Source: Marsupella aquatica
Lineage: Eukaryota; Marchantiophyta
Direction of reading: 5' to 3'
DNA length: 64,000 nt
Assembly: GCA_973895155.1 (NCBI GenBank)
Contig: OZ316891.1
Coordinates: 13,764,001-13,828,000, forward strand
Part shown: positions 45,171 through 58,117 of the stretch, one piece after another
Position numbering within the stretch: position 1 is the first letter of the stretch
Layout of the letters: each line of letters opens with the position of its first letter
Translations under genes and position numbers: made by a program
The notes under the pieces: generated by a model
Told to the model about the DNA's origin: nothing
The model's database searches: none
The model's input: the letters and a program-made list of their open reading frames with translations, nothing else

Positions 45171-45515
45171 AGCGTCTCTGTTTGGATCGCCAAGCTCTTT
45201 GGGGAGATCGTTTTGACCAAGCTCGTCTTGACAGGATCTATTGCAATAACCGGGCTAGCTGGTGCTTGATTGTAAGACAGATTGACCATGATGATGGTCA
45301 AACTCTGTCTGATCATCTACCAGTCATGGTCACCCTTGCTCTTCAAGACATCAACACCTCATGGTCACCCTTGCTCTTCAAGACATCAACACCTCCCCTG
45401 GCATGAGAAAATCTAGCTATTTCAAGATGGATGCAAAATTGCTCCAAGATCCTGAAATCATGGAACAAGTCAGAGTTGCATGGGGATCCAACACTAATTG
45501 TTGGTTTCATCTCTA
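45171..45515 (+). pseudogene. Inverted 5' LINE segment: endonuclease C-terminus and linker
   Basis: On the plus strand the frame reads DRFDQARLDRIYCN, then QTLSDHLPVMVTLALQD (the SDH motif of the apurinic-type LINE endonuclease). After a frame change it reads RKSSYFKMDAKLLQDPEIME and QVRVAWGSN. This part belongs just upstream of the minus-strand piece at 45170 but lies in opposite orientation. A 34-bp direct duplication (CATGGTCACCCTTGCTCTTC...) at about 45327-45393 adds to the damage. A stop just upstream of the domain and the sudden loss of similarity after ~45515 mark the limits, each good to ~15 bp. Confidence 0.85.
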
Positions 45516-46022
45516 AGAGATCATAAACTTTAAAAGTTAGAAGGGGGCTGTCAAAATAAATTCAAAATACTCTAGAATACCTAAAATTAAAGGGTCTAAA
45601 AATCAATGGAAAATGTATAGGTTACAAAGGCTGCCCCTTGATAAGGCACATTTAAATAAAAATACATGACACAAAAAATATGGATAAGACAAAATCTGAA
45701 AGGTGGATTCACCATTATAGCAACTTGTTTATGAGATTGAACTTAATTTATGTTTTGGGTACTATCTGTACGTGAAAGTGATCCTGAAATATATGGATCA
45801 CTCCCATGAACCTTCAACCCTTCAGGACTGACCAGGTCACTCTTGACAAGTAAACGTATGGAATTTTTGCAAAACAGTGCTATCTGAGTATAAAATGGTT
45901 TTTCTGGGGTCTATCTGATTAATTGTGCCAATTCCATTTGGCAATTTGGTAAAACGTTGAGGTCCATGGGGGCTTGAGTTTCTCTATTTGGACTGTAAAT
46001 ACAATGGAGTAGCACTTTGAAG
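45516..46022. other. AT-rich spacer between the LINE and the TBL-like gene
   Basis: This is the 3' flank of the minus-strand TBL-like gene and probably includes its 3' untranslated region. No other feature is recognised. Confidence 0.45.
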
Positions 46023-49000
46023 CTAAAGAAGTAAAAGAATATTGTAGAAATATTCTGCAACGAGATCAAGAGGTCCTGGAAGACAATAATGCAAGCAATC
46101 ACTTGGGCTTATGTGTCCATCTGGCCTTAAGCTGAGCATAGTGTACACATCCATATAGGTGTATAGGTAATCTTCAACAATTTGCTTGGCCAACATGTTT
46201 TGTCTCTGGAAATTGCCCCAATGATATTTAGGAGGTAGGTCATGTTGGATTTGAGAGAGAGGTCTTGTAAAATTCCCACAATCCAAGTGCCCTGCACCAA
46301 TTTAGCAATCGTAGGCAATTAGCCACTGTCTTAATGAAGACACACTTTCTACACGAGAGGTTTGCATACTCAATGCCCGTTATGCTTTTTTGCTTTGTAA
46401 TCTGTTTCTTTGTATATTTAGTGTATGGAATAAAATGTACAATCCAAATTTGGATTAGGGTATTATGAAACTTCTCCACAACTTTTACTAAAAAGTACAA
46501 ATTAGTCTTTTAGGCCAGCCTTTTAAGTCTATGAGGGCATTGTGGCGATACTAGTCCATCAAATCTCAATTAGGGCCCACAATGCCCTGTTACAAAGGCT
46601 TTATTATAATTATGCCAATACCTATATCAACTTTATTATATTAAGTCGTATTTTCCATTTGTGTAGATCTACCCTTACTACCAATTAATTGGAGAAGGTG
46701 AGGTCACTAACCAAGAATAATGAGATTTAGACTAAGGTAAATGTGTATATGCTGAGTCAGATGAACTCACAGTCATCTGTATATACTCAACATCTGTAAT
46801 TTTTTTTGCATTTAAGAATTACTCGTAGAATCACTACAAGACAAAAACTCAATCATGTTCCAGGATGAGCCTGCTATATATTGGAACAGAAAAAGAAGGA
46901 CCTGCCAAGAAACTACCTTCAATATAGAATGAAGTTTTTCTGTAGAATGCCAAAATTTAGATACCTTGATTTTTCTCTTTGGAACGTAGACGGCATTTAT
47001 GGAGAAGAATGCACACTATAGCACCTCAAAACTCAAGCTGATCAAGGTCTCATCTTTTGGGGATTATGCGGGGCATTATGGCACACAATGCCTTGTAATT
47101 AAAGTAAACAATAGGCTCTGACTATTAATTCATAGTGCCTAATTGAATGTTTTCAACAATAACAAATGCCTGTATATCTTCCACATAATTTCAAAATTAG
47201 TCAACTAATTAATTCCAAAATGTCCAGGAAGGCCCAACAATTTATATTTGGTAGTTGTCAGCTACCAAATTAAGCACATCCGAAACACCTGGAGTCTTAG
47301 CATATACTACAGACTGTAGTATGAGGTAATAAGTCCAAATAGATTGGTATCTTATTATAGTAGGAAGTTCAAAATTGTGGATGATGACTTTTGGCCATAA
47401 ACAAATGGTCCCAACTTCTTCACAGCCAGGGTTGTGTAATTTATTTCATTAGCCTCTACACTGACTTAAGGCATGGCTTAGAATCAATTTTTATGGCATA
47501 GTAATGGATTACAAATTTGGTGATTTATAACTTTTTCTGTCCATAACCTTAACTACTAACTAACTTCAATCAAAGTTTCAGAGATGCCCTAATTAATTGT
47601 GATGCCCTAATTCATCGTCAAGGAGAGTGAAAAAGGTTATCACGTCTCACCAGGTTGTGTGTTGCGATAGATCACGTCGATGTGTGGATAATTTAGACTC
47701 AAGATAGTAAAAATCTCGCGCAGAGCACTTGTATAGATCTCGTCCTCCTCGTAATGGGCTCCTCTATTCAGGAGGAGTGTCGTGATGTCTAGTTCTCCCA
47801 CGAGTTCTATCCATGGAAACTCATAGAAATTATTCCAAGTGTCAACAGTGGCGTTCGCAATGGGAGACAGACGATCATTCCGCACAAACGATACCTTGAA
47901 TCCCTTTCCTTCACCAAGGATATCACCACACATCTCATAGGGTGCAATGACGGATCGATTGTCCCCACTTAAACGCTGGTACCCTGATTGATTGGTTACC
48001 AACGCGTTCATGAAGGCCCATGAAATCTCATGATTCAGTGAGTCTCCTACAATCATCAGATGTTCATTTGGTCCTACTTGGCTGCAGATTAGCACCGTGA
48101 TACATCCAGGACAATAGTCAGTACAGTATAAGAAATCTTCCAGCCCGATAAGTGATTGATAAGTCAGAGACTCTGACTCGGACTCAGAGCACACTTAGCC
48201 ATGACAAAAGCGTTCAGACATAATACGTGTCCAGCGAGGTGCGCATGGTCTTTTGCAGCATTCATAAATAAAACACTAGTCATCCATCAGACACCAGACT
48301 GAATGTAAAACATGACTCAACAGTACGTTCATATTACTCAATTCAGAGGAGAAAGAAAGAATCTAGTGAAACACATGGAAAAGAGTTCGCTAAGTTACCG
48401 AATAGAAATTCAATGGAATGTGAGGTTTTGAATTAACAAAAATACAAGCACCTTGACAATAACGGAAGATCATTGTCACACTTTAGAAGGGAGAGGCTAA
48501 ACTATTAACGCAACATCTAGGGCAGGTTACAGGAAAGGAACTACGAAAACAGACAGTACATAGAAATGTTCTGTAATTCTGAATAATTATGCATGAATTT
48601 GATTCAATTCATTTAGAACGTTGAGTGAGATGAAATATTAGCTTCAGTTGAAGCTTTAGCTTGCTTCTTGTTCGATCATCCAGAAATATTTCTATCCATT
48701 ACCGCCCTTGAAATCTGACCACTGTCACATATATTGTAGACCTTGACAGAGCATAGACTTTGTTTGCCCTGGTCGGAGATACACGTGAGCTAGACTAGGT
48801 GAGAATTAGCTTACGAGAAATATATAAGGAACACAGCCCGTACAAGGCCACTGACCATAGGTCACAAGAAGACTTCGCAAATCTTCTTCTCTCCCTTCAC
48901 CTCGGCTACCATGTGAACTCTTTCACCCTTAACTTGCTCATCCTCTACTCTGTATTGTCCCAGTTCTATATTTGTTAAACATAATTCCCAAAAATAATCT

Positions 49001-51097
49001 GGTGCAAAATGTTCTGGAACTTGCATCCTGGGATACAAGGTCCACGAGTTGTGAGATCTCACCACAAATATATGACTCACTTAGTCCAGTCAATAATTAC
49101 TAGATTATCTTGTCTGGTCCAGGGACAGTCTTGTACTTACCATCCTTGCACCCCTAGCCAGGGCTGGTGTTACAACAGGACCTACCGTCCAAACATTTAT
49201 CCTGTTTGGACACTTGGGCGCTTCATCCAGCAGTTCATTGAAGTGGCCGGCAACTCTCGAGTTTAAAAGAGTAAATAAAATGCATGATGAACGCAGTATA
49301 CATTTTACATGAAAGACTGGGTTGTTAGTACGATTCCAAAGTCTCAAAGTTGAACCAAGTGTGGCTACGTACGATATTAGTTTGCCCATCGCGCGGGAAG
49401 TGATATTTAGCTGATGGGCTGTACTATGACTGTACCGAGTTCTAACTCGGCTTAGCGACCATCAAAGAGTCTTAACTAGATTTTGACAAGTATGGTCGAG
49501 GTAGCGTCATTCAATTTTTGTGATGGTGGTCGCCATACAAGTTTGAAAGTTGGCTAAGTTGACAGAATAACTGAGATTACATAGTTTAATAGAATTTGAT
49601 ACTAAAAATATGAAGAAACCCCTTTAGATAAAGTCATACAGGTATATCGATCAATTGAACATACCGACAAAAGTCGTCCCTGTCCATTTGCCGCCAGGGG
49701 CAGCTGCTGTTGGTTCGCCATACCCATTTGAGCTCCTCGCGCACCTTATTGTTAACAGGGCAGCCGATCAAGCCAGAATCAGGATCGAATACCAGATAAC
49801 TATTCTGATATATTCTCATTCAACCTCAAATCCTTCATGAGTTTCCATCATGTCAGAGGATGCTTGTTGAGCAGAACTGTAGACAAACATGACTCGATTG
49901 GTCAGCTTTATCAATAATAAGATTTTAGCGTCTTGGACTGCAGAGAAATGTACCCAGGAAATTTGGGCGTTCATCGGAAGTGTACATAACAAAGTAGGCA
50001 AGTTTGAGCAGCTTTTTTGGTGTAGGTTAATTTGAGCATCTTTCTTTAGCTTGCTATGAACTTGGATTCGATGCTCTTCCGGTAGATCATATAAGTTTTT
50101 GTTAAAATCTTGAATGAGTGTCATAATCTGGTCGAACTACAGCTGAATGTATGCAAATTCCGAAATGAAAGAACAACTACTGTACATCCTGCGTAGATTT
50201 CTGAAGGTGGAAATGCCTCTTCGGTCGTCTGTCCCAGCTTGTTCTGTTACACTCATTGAGTCCTTCATTTAATATTACAAACAATATACTCTGGGCTTTT
50301 GATTAATTTGATATAACAGTCTTGAGACTTGAGTTGATTGAAGTGTTACATATGACGCAACAGTTAATATTGTACTGTAAAATGGGACGTGGGACGTGTT
50401 ACTCACCGACCAGTTCCCTGGAGCCCCCCTGACAGCAATGTCGTCTGCTACATCAAAGCCAACCGGAGAGCCAAGTGGCCATGATGATAGGTGGATGCCA
50501 TCACAATTGCACGCATATGGGTCACCGATATAATTCCAAGGCAAGTGACGAGGCGTCGGATCGTACACCCATTGGCCAGAATCGCTGTAGCAAGGAGAAG
50601 GAATACAACTTGACAACTGGCAATTAATTGAGCACAACGTCGAGAACGAACCTCTACTATAAAAGATATACAGGCACAGCCTATTGATCGATAACCGAGG
50701 CAAAATTCAATTGACCAATGTGAAGCGGAAGTCCTACGTACCTGAAGCACTGAAGCTGAGAACGGAAACGCTTCAAAGCCTCTGTCCCAGTGATGAAGAT
50801 TTCTCGGATGGCTTGTTTATCGCCAGCTACAGTAGAATTCCCGTGATTAAAAAATGTGGACTGAGACGTGTCAATCACCGTGAAGAAAGGCTGATCGGAA
50901 TCGAATGCTACCATGCAAATGGTCGTGATCAGAGGCACGAAAAAGATAGTCGTTAGTATGAGCCCCGCTTCTTGCCTCATCCACCTTCTGCAACGATCGA
51001 CAAACTCGACGAGCGCTTCACAATCCATTGGAGCATGCAGAATCACTTCAACCGGCACTCGTAGGTTTTTTGAAAACTGTTGCATTTCAGGTGTCAT
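46023..51097 (-). CDS. TBL/PC-esterase-type polysaccharide O-acetyltransferase, five exons
   Basis: Exons 51097-50742, 50584-50407, 49804-49665, 48081-47651 and 46291-46023 join in phase with GT-AG borders to give 457 residues. A cytosolic N-terminus is followed by a membrane anchor at about 44-65 and a lumenal part. The TBL-like region has SDSGQWVYDP, a Cys-rich stretch and WRQMDRDDFC. The PC-esterase (PF13839-type) domain has IVGDS with Ser239, TTLLLNRGAHYEED, VIYRNTQPGHLDC and the catalytic RPDGH...DCLHYCLPG with Asp433 and His436. Plant TBL proteins transfer acetyl groups to wall polysaccharides in the Golgi. The GDS serine and DxxH pair are both present, so it should be active. The acceptor polysaccharide cannot be read from the sequence. 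Introns 3 and 4 are long (1.58 and 1.36 kb). The N-terminal region is unusual for TBL proteins. It is divergent from the RlmN-like gene. Confidence 0.88.
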
Positions 51098-51943
51098 CTA
51101 GTGTCTAAGTTCTCCTGGTTGAGAAGTACATCAGCGTTCTTGTTCTTGTTTCTTGGTAAGCATAACACGACTCCACCAAGTTCTGCCAAACATTGGCTCT
51201 TTTTAACGGGGAAGAACAAGAATTGTTTCTTGTTATCCTGGTCACCTCATTATTTCGTTGGTTGGAAAGAGAATCTCCACGGGTATGGCAGCCACGGACC
51301 AAATTTTATTAGGCAGGTCATTCGGAGGCCCGGAAATTTATCACTCCTCCAGAGGCTGCAGTGACTTAAAAATACGTCCGGCTACATAATCATTTTCGAC
51401 TCCCACGGCTGAAAGTATATGTGAGATCACTTTCTGGAACTCATTGTGCTACAGAATGTCCCCTGCATTTCTCGAAGCTGCCTGGTGCGCTCTCAGTGGT
51501 CTAAACTTTCCTGTACTTGCGTTGATTACTGAACAGGAATCGACGGAAGTGAGATTGTCCAGTGTTAGTTTTGTTAATCTGTGGTCCCATTCCTTTTTTG
51601 AGGGTCCACCTTCACTTTTCGTTTTTGTCTTATTGAGAGTTATTCTCTAGAGATTTCACTCTAGACATCCCATTCCTTTTTTTTTTGGGTCCACCTTCAC
51701 TTTCCAGTTTTGTCTTATTGAGTTACCCTAAACACTAGCCTTTGAAATTACTTAGCATTGCGCTTTATTAGTGAGATGTGGTTAATGACCTACCAACTCG
51801 AGCAAAGGGTACTGTAGTTAACGGAAATTGAACCGATGCAAATCGATCGACAGGAAGGCATGTTTGCTGCGTTGTTCAAGCCCTGATTATCTGATTACCT
51901 CGAGCGCAGTGTATGTTTTCTACGTTCTGCGCTACCCGAAAGC
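51098..51943. promoter_or_regulatory. Intergenic region between divergent TBL-like and RlmN-like genes
   Basis: These 846 bp separate two start codons facing away from each other, so both promoters must lie here. Near 51590-51720 a ~75-bp segment is imperfectly duplicated (CCCATTCCTTTTTT, GGTCCACCTTCACTTT, GTTTTGTCTTATTGAG twice). No convincing TATA box was identified. Confidence 0.5.
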
Positions 51944-54829
51944 ATGGAGGAGCGGAAAGTCAGTGCGTTCGACGAGTCGAAGCTCAAATCTGAATTTGCT
52001 CGTTGCGGCATCAAGACTCTCCATGTGGTTTCTATCTTCTCGTGCGTACCGTCTGTTCATTGCAAGCTGATGTTGATTTTCAAGTCTCTGTTCGTGTCCT
52101 CTCTACTGAACCATTAAATTTTACTCCCGCGACAACGCCCCCGTTTTGTGTTCGTAGTCCACAGTGAAGAGTTGTAGGGTTCGTGTTCCAGGCGATCTAA
52201 TGTCCACCTGTTAAGAGGAGGTCGATTTTTAATGTTCCACAATTAGGTTTCTGGCTATCGATTGTGCCAGTTGGAAATTGTATGAGGGCCGCGGTGGTCA
52301 ATCCTGCCACGCATTTATGGCCTCCTTTCAAAACCCTTTAAGTGAAGTTAGTGAGAAATGTTTTTTCCTATTGAAGTTCGGAAAGGCGATTTTGATTGAC
52401 GATTTGTAACCTTTCTGGCAGATATCTGCTGGCACACAAAGAAGCAGAGGCCCATGAGGTCCCGGATCTGCCAAAGGCAGCGTATCCGCTGTTACGTTCC
52501 AAATTCAAGTCCACAACGAGCTCCGTGAAGGCTTCACAGACTTCGGTGGACGGTTCCACCACGAAACTCCTCATTTCCTTACAGGTTACACACAACTGCA
52601 ATTGGGAACCGATCCTCCACGGATTTTTTTCACCTGACTGTACTGAAGTATTAATAGCTTGCGGATGCAACCCAAATTTGTAACTGAACTACTCTGACTT
52701 GTGCTGTGTTCAGAATGGCCAAACTGTTGAAGCAGTTGTCATGAAGCATGATGCTTCCACTGGGATATATGCTGGTGGCCCCCGACAGGGTGGCCCCAGA
52801 GCAACGCTGTGCATTTCATCGCAGGTGAATTGTCCTCCTCAGCATCTTGCATCTTGTCCACTATTGTTAGTTCCAGATGTCTAGGAAAGCATTCTGGGTG
52901 GCACGCGCGTGAATTTCCAACTAGTGTCTACCCTGTTCTCAAGTTTGTGACATGATTTCTGGCGTCGGATCAGGTCGGATGTCAGATGGGTTGCACATTC
53001 TGTGCCACAGGTACAATGGGGCTTCTAGGAAACGTTTCTGCAGGGGAGATTGTGGAGCAATTAGTTCATGCTACTCGTATCACACCTATTCGTAATGTAG
53101 TATTTATGGTAAGAGTATCTGTCCAGTTCAAGTGGTGAATGTGCTCTGTCTCTCGATGAGCAAAGAGTTGCTAGGATGTCTACGAACAGCAGTCTCGCAT
53201 TTATGCATGTAATCCATCTTTCGACATATGTTTAGGATCGTCGTGTTTTGCCATTGAAATTTACAAGAATTTAAACTTTCAAAATATTGCTTTAATCGTG
53301 AGTCGGCGGGTGCTCATTTGTGGTCATTTGGGTCAAAAGTTGATAGTGAACTTGATTTTCAGAGCACCTTATGTTGATAATTGTGTTTGCGATATAATAT
53401 CAGTATACGATTCCTTTGACGTCCAGGGAATGGGAGAACCTTTAAATAATTACAAGGCTGTATCACAAGCTGTAAGGACTATGACTGGGCGGTGCTTCAG
53501 CTTGTCTCCCAGTCACATCACTATATCTACGGTACGAGCTTCTTTGAAAGACACGAAAGCCTTGACTTTGTGTAACGGATGCATAATTTGCTGCTCGAAG
53601 ATTCTAACGACAATGGTGCGTCATGTTTCAATGCTTGACTATTTGGCCCGAACGAGGCGAATGCTGACAATTTGAGTCTGAATAGGTGGGTGTTATCCCT
53701 CGAATGTTGTCTCTGGCTGGTGACTTGCCAGGGGTGAATTTGGCTCTCTCTCTCCATGCACCGACTCAAGAGCTCAGATGCCAGATTGTGCCGGTTGCTC
53801 GAGCATACCAACTTCCCAAATTAATGGCTGCACTTGACTCGTACATTTCTGTGAGGTATGCTAGGTTTCTGCGTTACCATTGCTATTTGTTTGTGTACTT
53901 TATCTACACGCAATCTCGTTGTCAAAATCATGTGGCTCTTACATCATGTTTGCGATCCTTTTAAATTGATCCAAAGGTCCTGCGTAGTACTTGAGAAATG
54001 CACTCAAGGGCAGTTTCGGTGTACCTTACAGTTTGCATATACCCTCCTTACCCGAAAACAGAAACTACTACAGTTATCTCAACATCTCACAAGACAACAA
54101 CGAAATTAAAAAAATGTGGGGATGTGATGTTTAGATTGACCGCTCCAAGCTAAGTATGAAATGTTTATGTTTGGTTGTTATGTGTTTTCATGAACTGGGT
54201 ACAGTAGCCGAAGAGTATTTGTAGAGTACATCATGATCGGTGGCATTAACGACACAGAAGAAGTTGCCCATCAACTCGGAGCTCTTCTGCAAAGTCGAAA
54301 AGTGGTATGTGACTGTCAATAAACGTTCTCTAACTGTGTCTTCTTATCTATTGGACAATACTGCATTAAACTCAACTCCAGTGGGGGAGGGGGTTAGAAT
54401 AGCTTCTCTTACATTTCATTGAAGCTGAGAGATTCTAGTGTGTCCGCCATTGAAGAATTTATCAGAAGTTGATCGATTGTGACTGCTGTTCAGTTATAAT
54501 TTTTCAAGTCGTCCACTTGGTGATGGCTTTGGCTTGTTGGACTTGCACTGCAGGTTTTGAATCTCATACCGTACAATCCAACCAACACAATCGCCAATTA
54601 CAAAGCAAGCCAAGAAGAGAGCGTTAGAGTATTTCAAAAAATTATTAGAGAGATTTACAACGTCCGAGCCACTGTGCGCAGAGAAATGGGGCAAGATATT
54701 GCAGGTGCATGTGGGCAACTTGCCATAGATAATGAAGAAAAGACTACAAAGCAGTCTCTAATGGTGACGAACAAGCCTGAACCAACTGACATAGAAGAAT
54801 TATGTAGAGTGCCTTGCTGCAGAAGCTAA
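51944..54829 (+). CDS. RlmN-like radical SAM rRNA/tRNA adenine-C2 methyltransferase, eight exons
   Basis: Exons 51944-52041, 52422-52584, 52714-52824, 52974-53108, 53427-53531, 53686-53855, 54205-54304 and 54554-54829 join in frame at GT-AG borders into 385 residues. RlmN enzymes methylate C2 of adenine in 23S rRNA and some tRNAs by a two-cysteine radical mechanism. Visible are the N-terminal helical domain, the strands around [14 protein letters not shown], and TLCISSQ with the methyl-carrying Cys120. The 4Fe-4S motif [13 protein letters not shown] has Cys127, 131 and 134. [35 protein letters not shown] and [12 protein letters not shown] with the second catalytic Cys347 follow. It closely resembles the Arabidopsis RlmN-like family (At3g19630 type). 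All key residues are present. I see no clear organelle transit peptide. The ATG at 51944 was chosen because it starts the aligned N-terminal domain. Confidence 0.93.
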
Positions 54830-56214
54830 GCTAGGAATTAGATCTTTTGTGATTCTTGAAGAAGATTCAATGAAAAAAGGCGTTCTGGTATCTGTTTCTT
54901 GGGCCGTGTGCTGACATTCTTCTATTTTCTGTGCAAAACTGTGGTCTATCTATGCATAGTTATTGGCAATGTTTTTCCTTGTGAATAGTACTACATCCAT
55001 TGCTTGATCAAAAGCTTGTAATGAACGTCCGAGTGTCGTTAAAACTGGTCAAATAACCCAAATAATGTAGTACAGTCGTGCTCTGCCACATGCTTGTCAA
55101 GTTCACAGAATACAAGAAGCAAGATATCAGCCAAAGACTAGGAGCACAAGCAATCATGGTCAAAGTCTTTAAGTATCTGATGCATCACAAATGCGAAGAG
55201 GTCAGGTGCCTGTAGTTAGATTGTTGTAATTGACAAGTTTTTGTAATAGGCCAATGCGTGGTTCAACATCCAGTGGGTGTGGTCAAACGTTGACAGGCTG
55301 TGTAAAGGAAATCCATCAGGGCTGGCCGTTAGTAGATGGTGTCACAATAAGTTAGGGCGAATTGACTTGTGCGACGCAAATGGCAACTGATCGAGGAGCT
55401 GCTACCTGCAGTTTGCATGTGCATCACGTGGAATAGATCAGCTAGCTCTCACTTGAGGTATGATCGAAGTCTGGAAGCGCAAGTATATGCTGTTGTGAGG
55501 GCAGTAACAGGAGCAGTAATTACAAAGTAATCACAAAGAATGAAGAAGAGGACGTGACACCAACCAAGGCGAAGCCATCATAGGAAGGTAATACAATTAT
55601 AATGTTGCCTTGGTCTGAAAAAAATGTTTTGTAGTTATATCGAGGCACTAGCTTGTGGACAGTTCATACGTTGCAGTTAGTTTATCTCGTGGAGATAGTT
55701 TGCAGATGTGACAGACTCCACAAATCATATAGAATTCACAGATTATGCACTTTATAGATTCACCACCATACTCGGTCGGCGCTCATAATAGGCATAGTCC
55801 CACACTGAAATACGAATCAAGGGCATTCCTTTCTTGAGGACATATTTTATACACCGAATTTTGCATACGTGGCAAGTACCTACCGAAACAAACTTTACGA
55901 GAGGACTCATCATTATAAAGGGTTACAGTCATGACACACTTGGATGATACACCCTGCCTTATTCTAGACCAATCATAGCCGTAGAAGAGCAGGACTACCA
56001 GTAGAGGACTTTCTCATACTACAGGAGGGCTGGAGAGGTTGTTTCTTGGTTTTTGCTTTTTGAGTACAGTGTACCACTAGAAACTTAAAAGGAAAAAGAC
56101 GAGCAAGCCACTCTCACATTGCCCTTGACCAGACGGTCAAAGCTAGTCACATGCTGCTCGTGGTACGAACTCAAACGAGAATGTGATTGCCTGAGTACCA
56201 TACAGTCTCTCGTT
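54830..56214. other. 3' flank of the RlmN-like gene, no further gene seen
   Basis: The first ~200 bp are probably 3' untranslated sequence. The rest has no frame with a recognised domain and no repeat structure. Confidence 0.45.
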
Positions 56215-57980
56215 AAGTGCACACTCCATAAGCTCTTACCCTTGTTAATGCAGGTCATCCTGTTCTTCCCTTGTTTAGCACTCTCCATAAGCGCTTACCC
56301 TTGATTAATGCAGGTCATCCTGTTCTTCCCTTTTTTTAGCACACTCCATAAGCCTTTACCCTTGATTAATGCAAGTCATCCTGGTCTTCCCTTTTTTATT
56401 ACACAAGATAAATGCTTTTTCTAAGCACACATAGGGCTAGAATCATTTCTAAGCAACAACTCTATAAGTGCTTACCCTTGATAAGCATCTCAATGCTCTT
56501 ATCGGTAAATGCACAAAATCATGAAATTGCATTTACAGATAAATGCATGCCTGTTCTCAGTAGAGTCTAGAATGTACTTAAGGAGGGTGGGCACATAATG
56601 AGGGCAAGGATACAAAGTACAAGGGTGACTACTCACTATCAGCGGGGCTCTAAATTTAACAAAGGAATCTAAATCAAGCGAAGTTATCGATAAGTGCACT
56701 TTTTAGGGGGGATGCGGTTATCAAGGAATGCAACACTTGGTTTAGTGCATGCCGGATCCCTCTTCCCAAGAGCATGCCCCAAAGTTTTTGAAAATGCTGC
56801 ACACAAAGGACCGCTTGGCATTTTTGTGTGTCTTTAGGGCAGGTGAAGTAAACTACAAGAAATGCAAATAGAGCCATGGAAACAATTTTAACTCCCTCCT
56901 GCGTCACTTCAAAGGTTGGACAAGTGAGAAGCCTGATTTTGGTGGCCACAATTAGCCAAATTTCTCCTTGTCCAAGAACTTTCCCCACTTTTGGTGGAGA
57001 GTCTCCAGAGAGTTTGTGTCTCATTATTTAGTCAATCTCCCACCAAGTCTATTGCAAGGCCTATTTGCCACAACCTGATGGCTCTCCTAAAATCCAGGAA
57101 GACCTAAATGGTAAAGTTTATGGTCTGTGAAAGAATATAACTAACATCTCTTCCTTCCTTCACGTTAAGAATGACCCTCGTTGGAATCACATTCAATTTA
57201 AAGGCTCCTCACTTGTGTCAACAGTACTGTACATGCGCACACCAGAATCCTTTTATTCAAGTTTTCTTGAATGTTTGGGCAGGTAGTGTTGTGACTGCAG
57301 CCAATTTCATTTCCCCAAGGAGGTGTGACGATTCATGAAACCATCACTAGAGATTGCAACCCCTCCCATGTGCGGTTTCTATGAAACCTCTTGACAGACA
57401 GTGTCCTAGCAACCGAGGCACTCTTTGTCCCCTGTCACACTCAAGAAGCTGTCACCTCATGTTCAGGCAGGATTCTTGTGCCTTCTCTGGACTGTACATC
57501 CTTGCCCTAAACCATGTCTCCTATCTCACAATTTCAAATTTTACTGTTAGTAAAAAGTAGATACAGTTGTCTATCAGAGTTTCACATAAGATATGCTCTT
57601 AGCCATAAGTGTTTGTATAGTTGTTTGGTGGAGACCTTGGTGTGCTTATGAGAAGTCCAAAAACCACAGGGAAAAACAGGTAAGGACGGCTTGCCTTGCA
57701 CTAGAACAGGTCTTATGTAGTGCAAACTTAGGCAGTGTTAGGATTTACTCTTAGGTCTAGAGTTACAAATGTACCATAGTTAAGGCTAACCTTAGTCGCA
57801 GACTTGGTTAGGTTAGTCATGCTGTGCACACTCTATAACCAAGCGGTGTTTGCTTGGAGAGGGGGAACTCAGGCTCATTGTTACGGAGCTAGTTGAGAGA
57901 TAGAGAGAGCTTGCGCTGTGGATGCTTGGTATGGCCGGTCGGCCTAAAGTGCAGTAAAGCTCATGTGTGTTCCACCCATA
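56215..57980. repeat. Dispersed repeat family R, copy B (inverted relative to copy A)
   Basis: It carries reverse complements of four blocks of the 14.4-15.5 kb copy, as listed there. The order is not that of a simple inversion: the block matching 15105-15195 lies at the far right (57870-57975), not in the middle. Either one copy was rearranged or the parent element is composite. No ORF with transposase similarity is present. Confidence 0.75.
56219..56402. repeat. Three tandem ~61-bp units
   Basis: The unit CTCCATAAGC..TTACCCTTG, TTAATGCA(G/A)GTCATCCTG(T/G)TCTTCCCTT occurs three times in a row, starting near 56224, 56282 and 56343. It lies at the left end of repeat copy B. Copy A has only one unit (inverted), so the amplification is specific to copy B. 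Confidence 0.88.
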
Positions 57981-58117
57981 ATAGTGGTTTAATAAGATGT
58001 ATGGGTAGTTGTGATTTAAACCACTACTGGCCATATGAAAGGACAGTGTCTAAGATTTCTCCTTTTTCACATTCCTCTTCTCTACCCTGAAACTTTGCTC
58101 CACAAAAAATACTAAAA

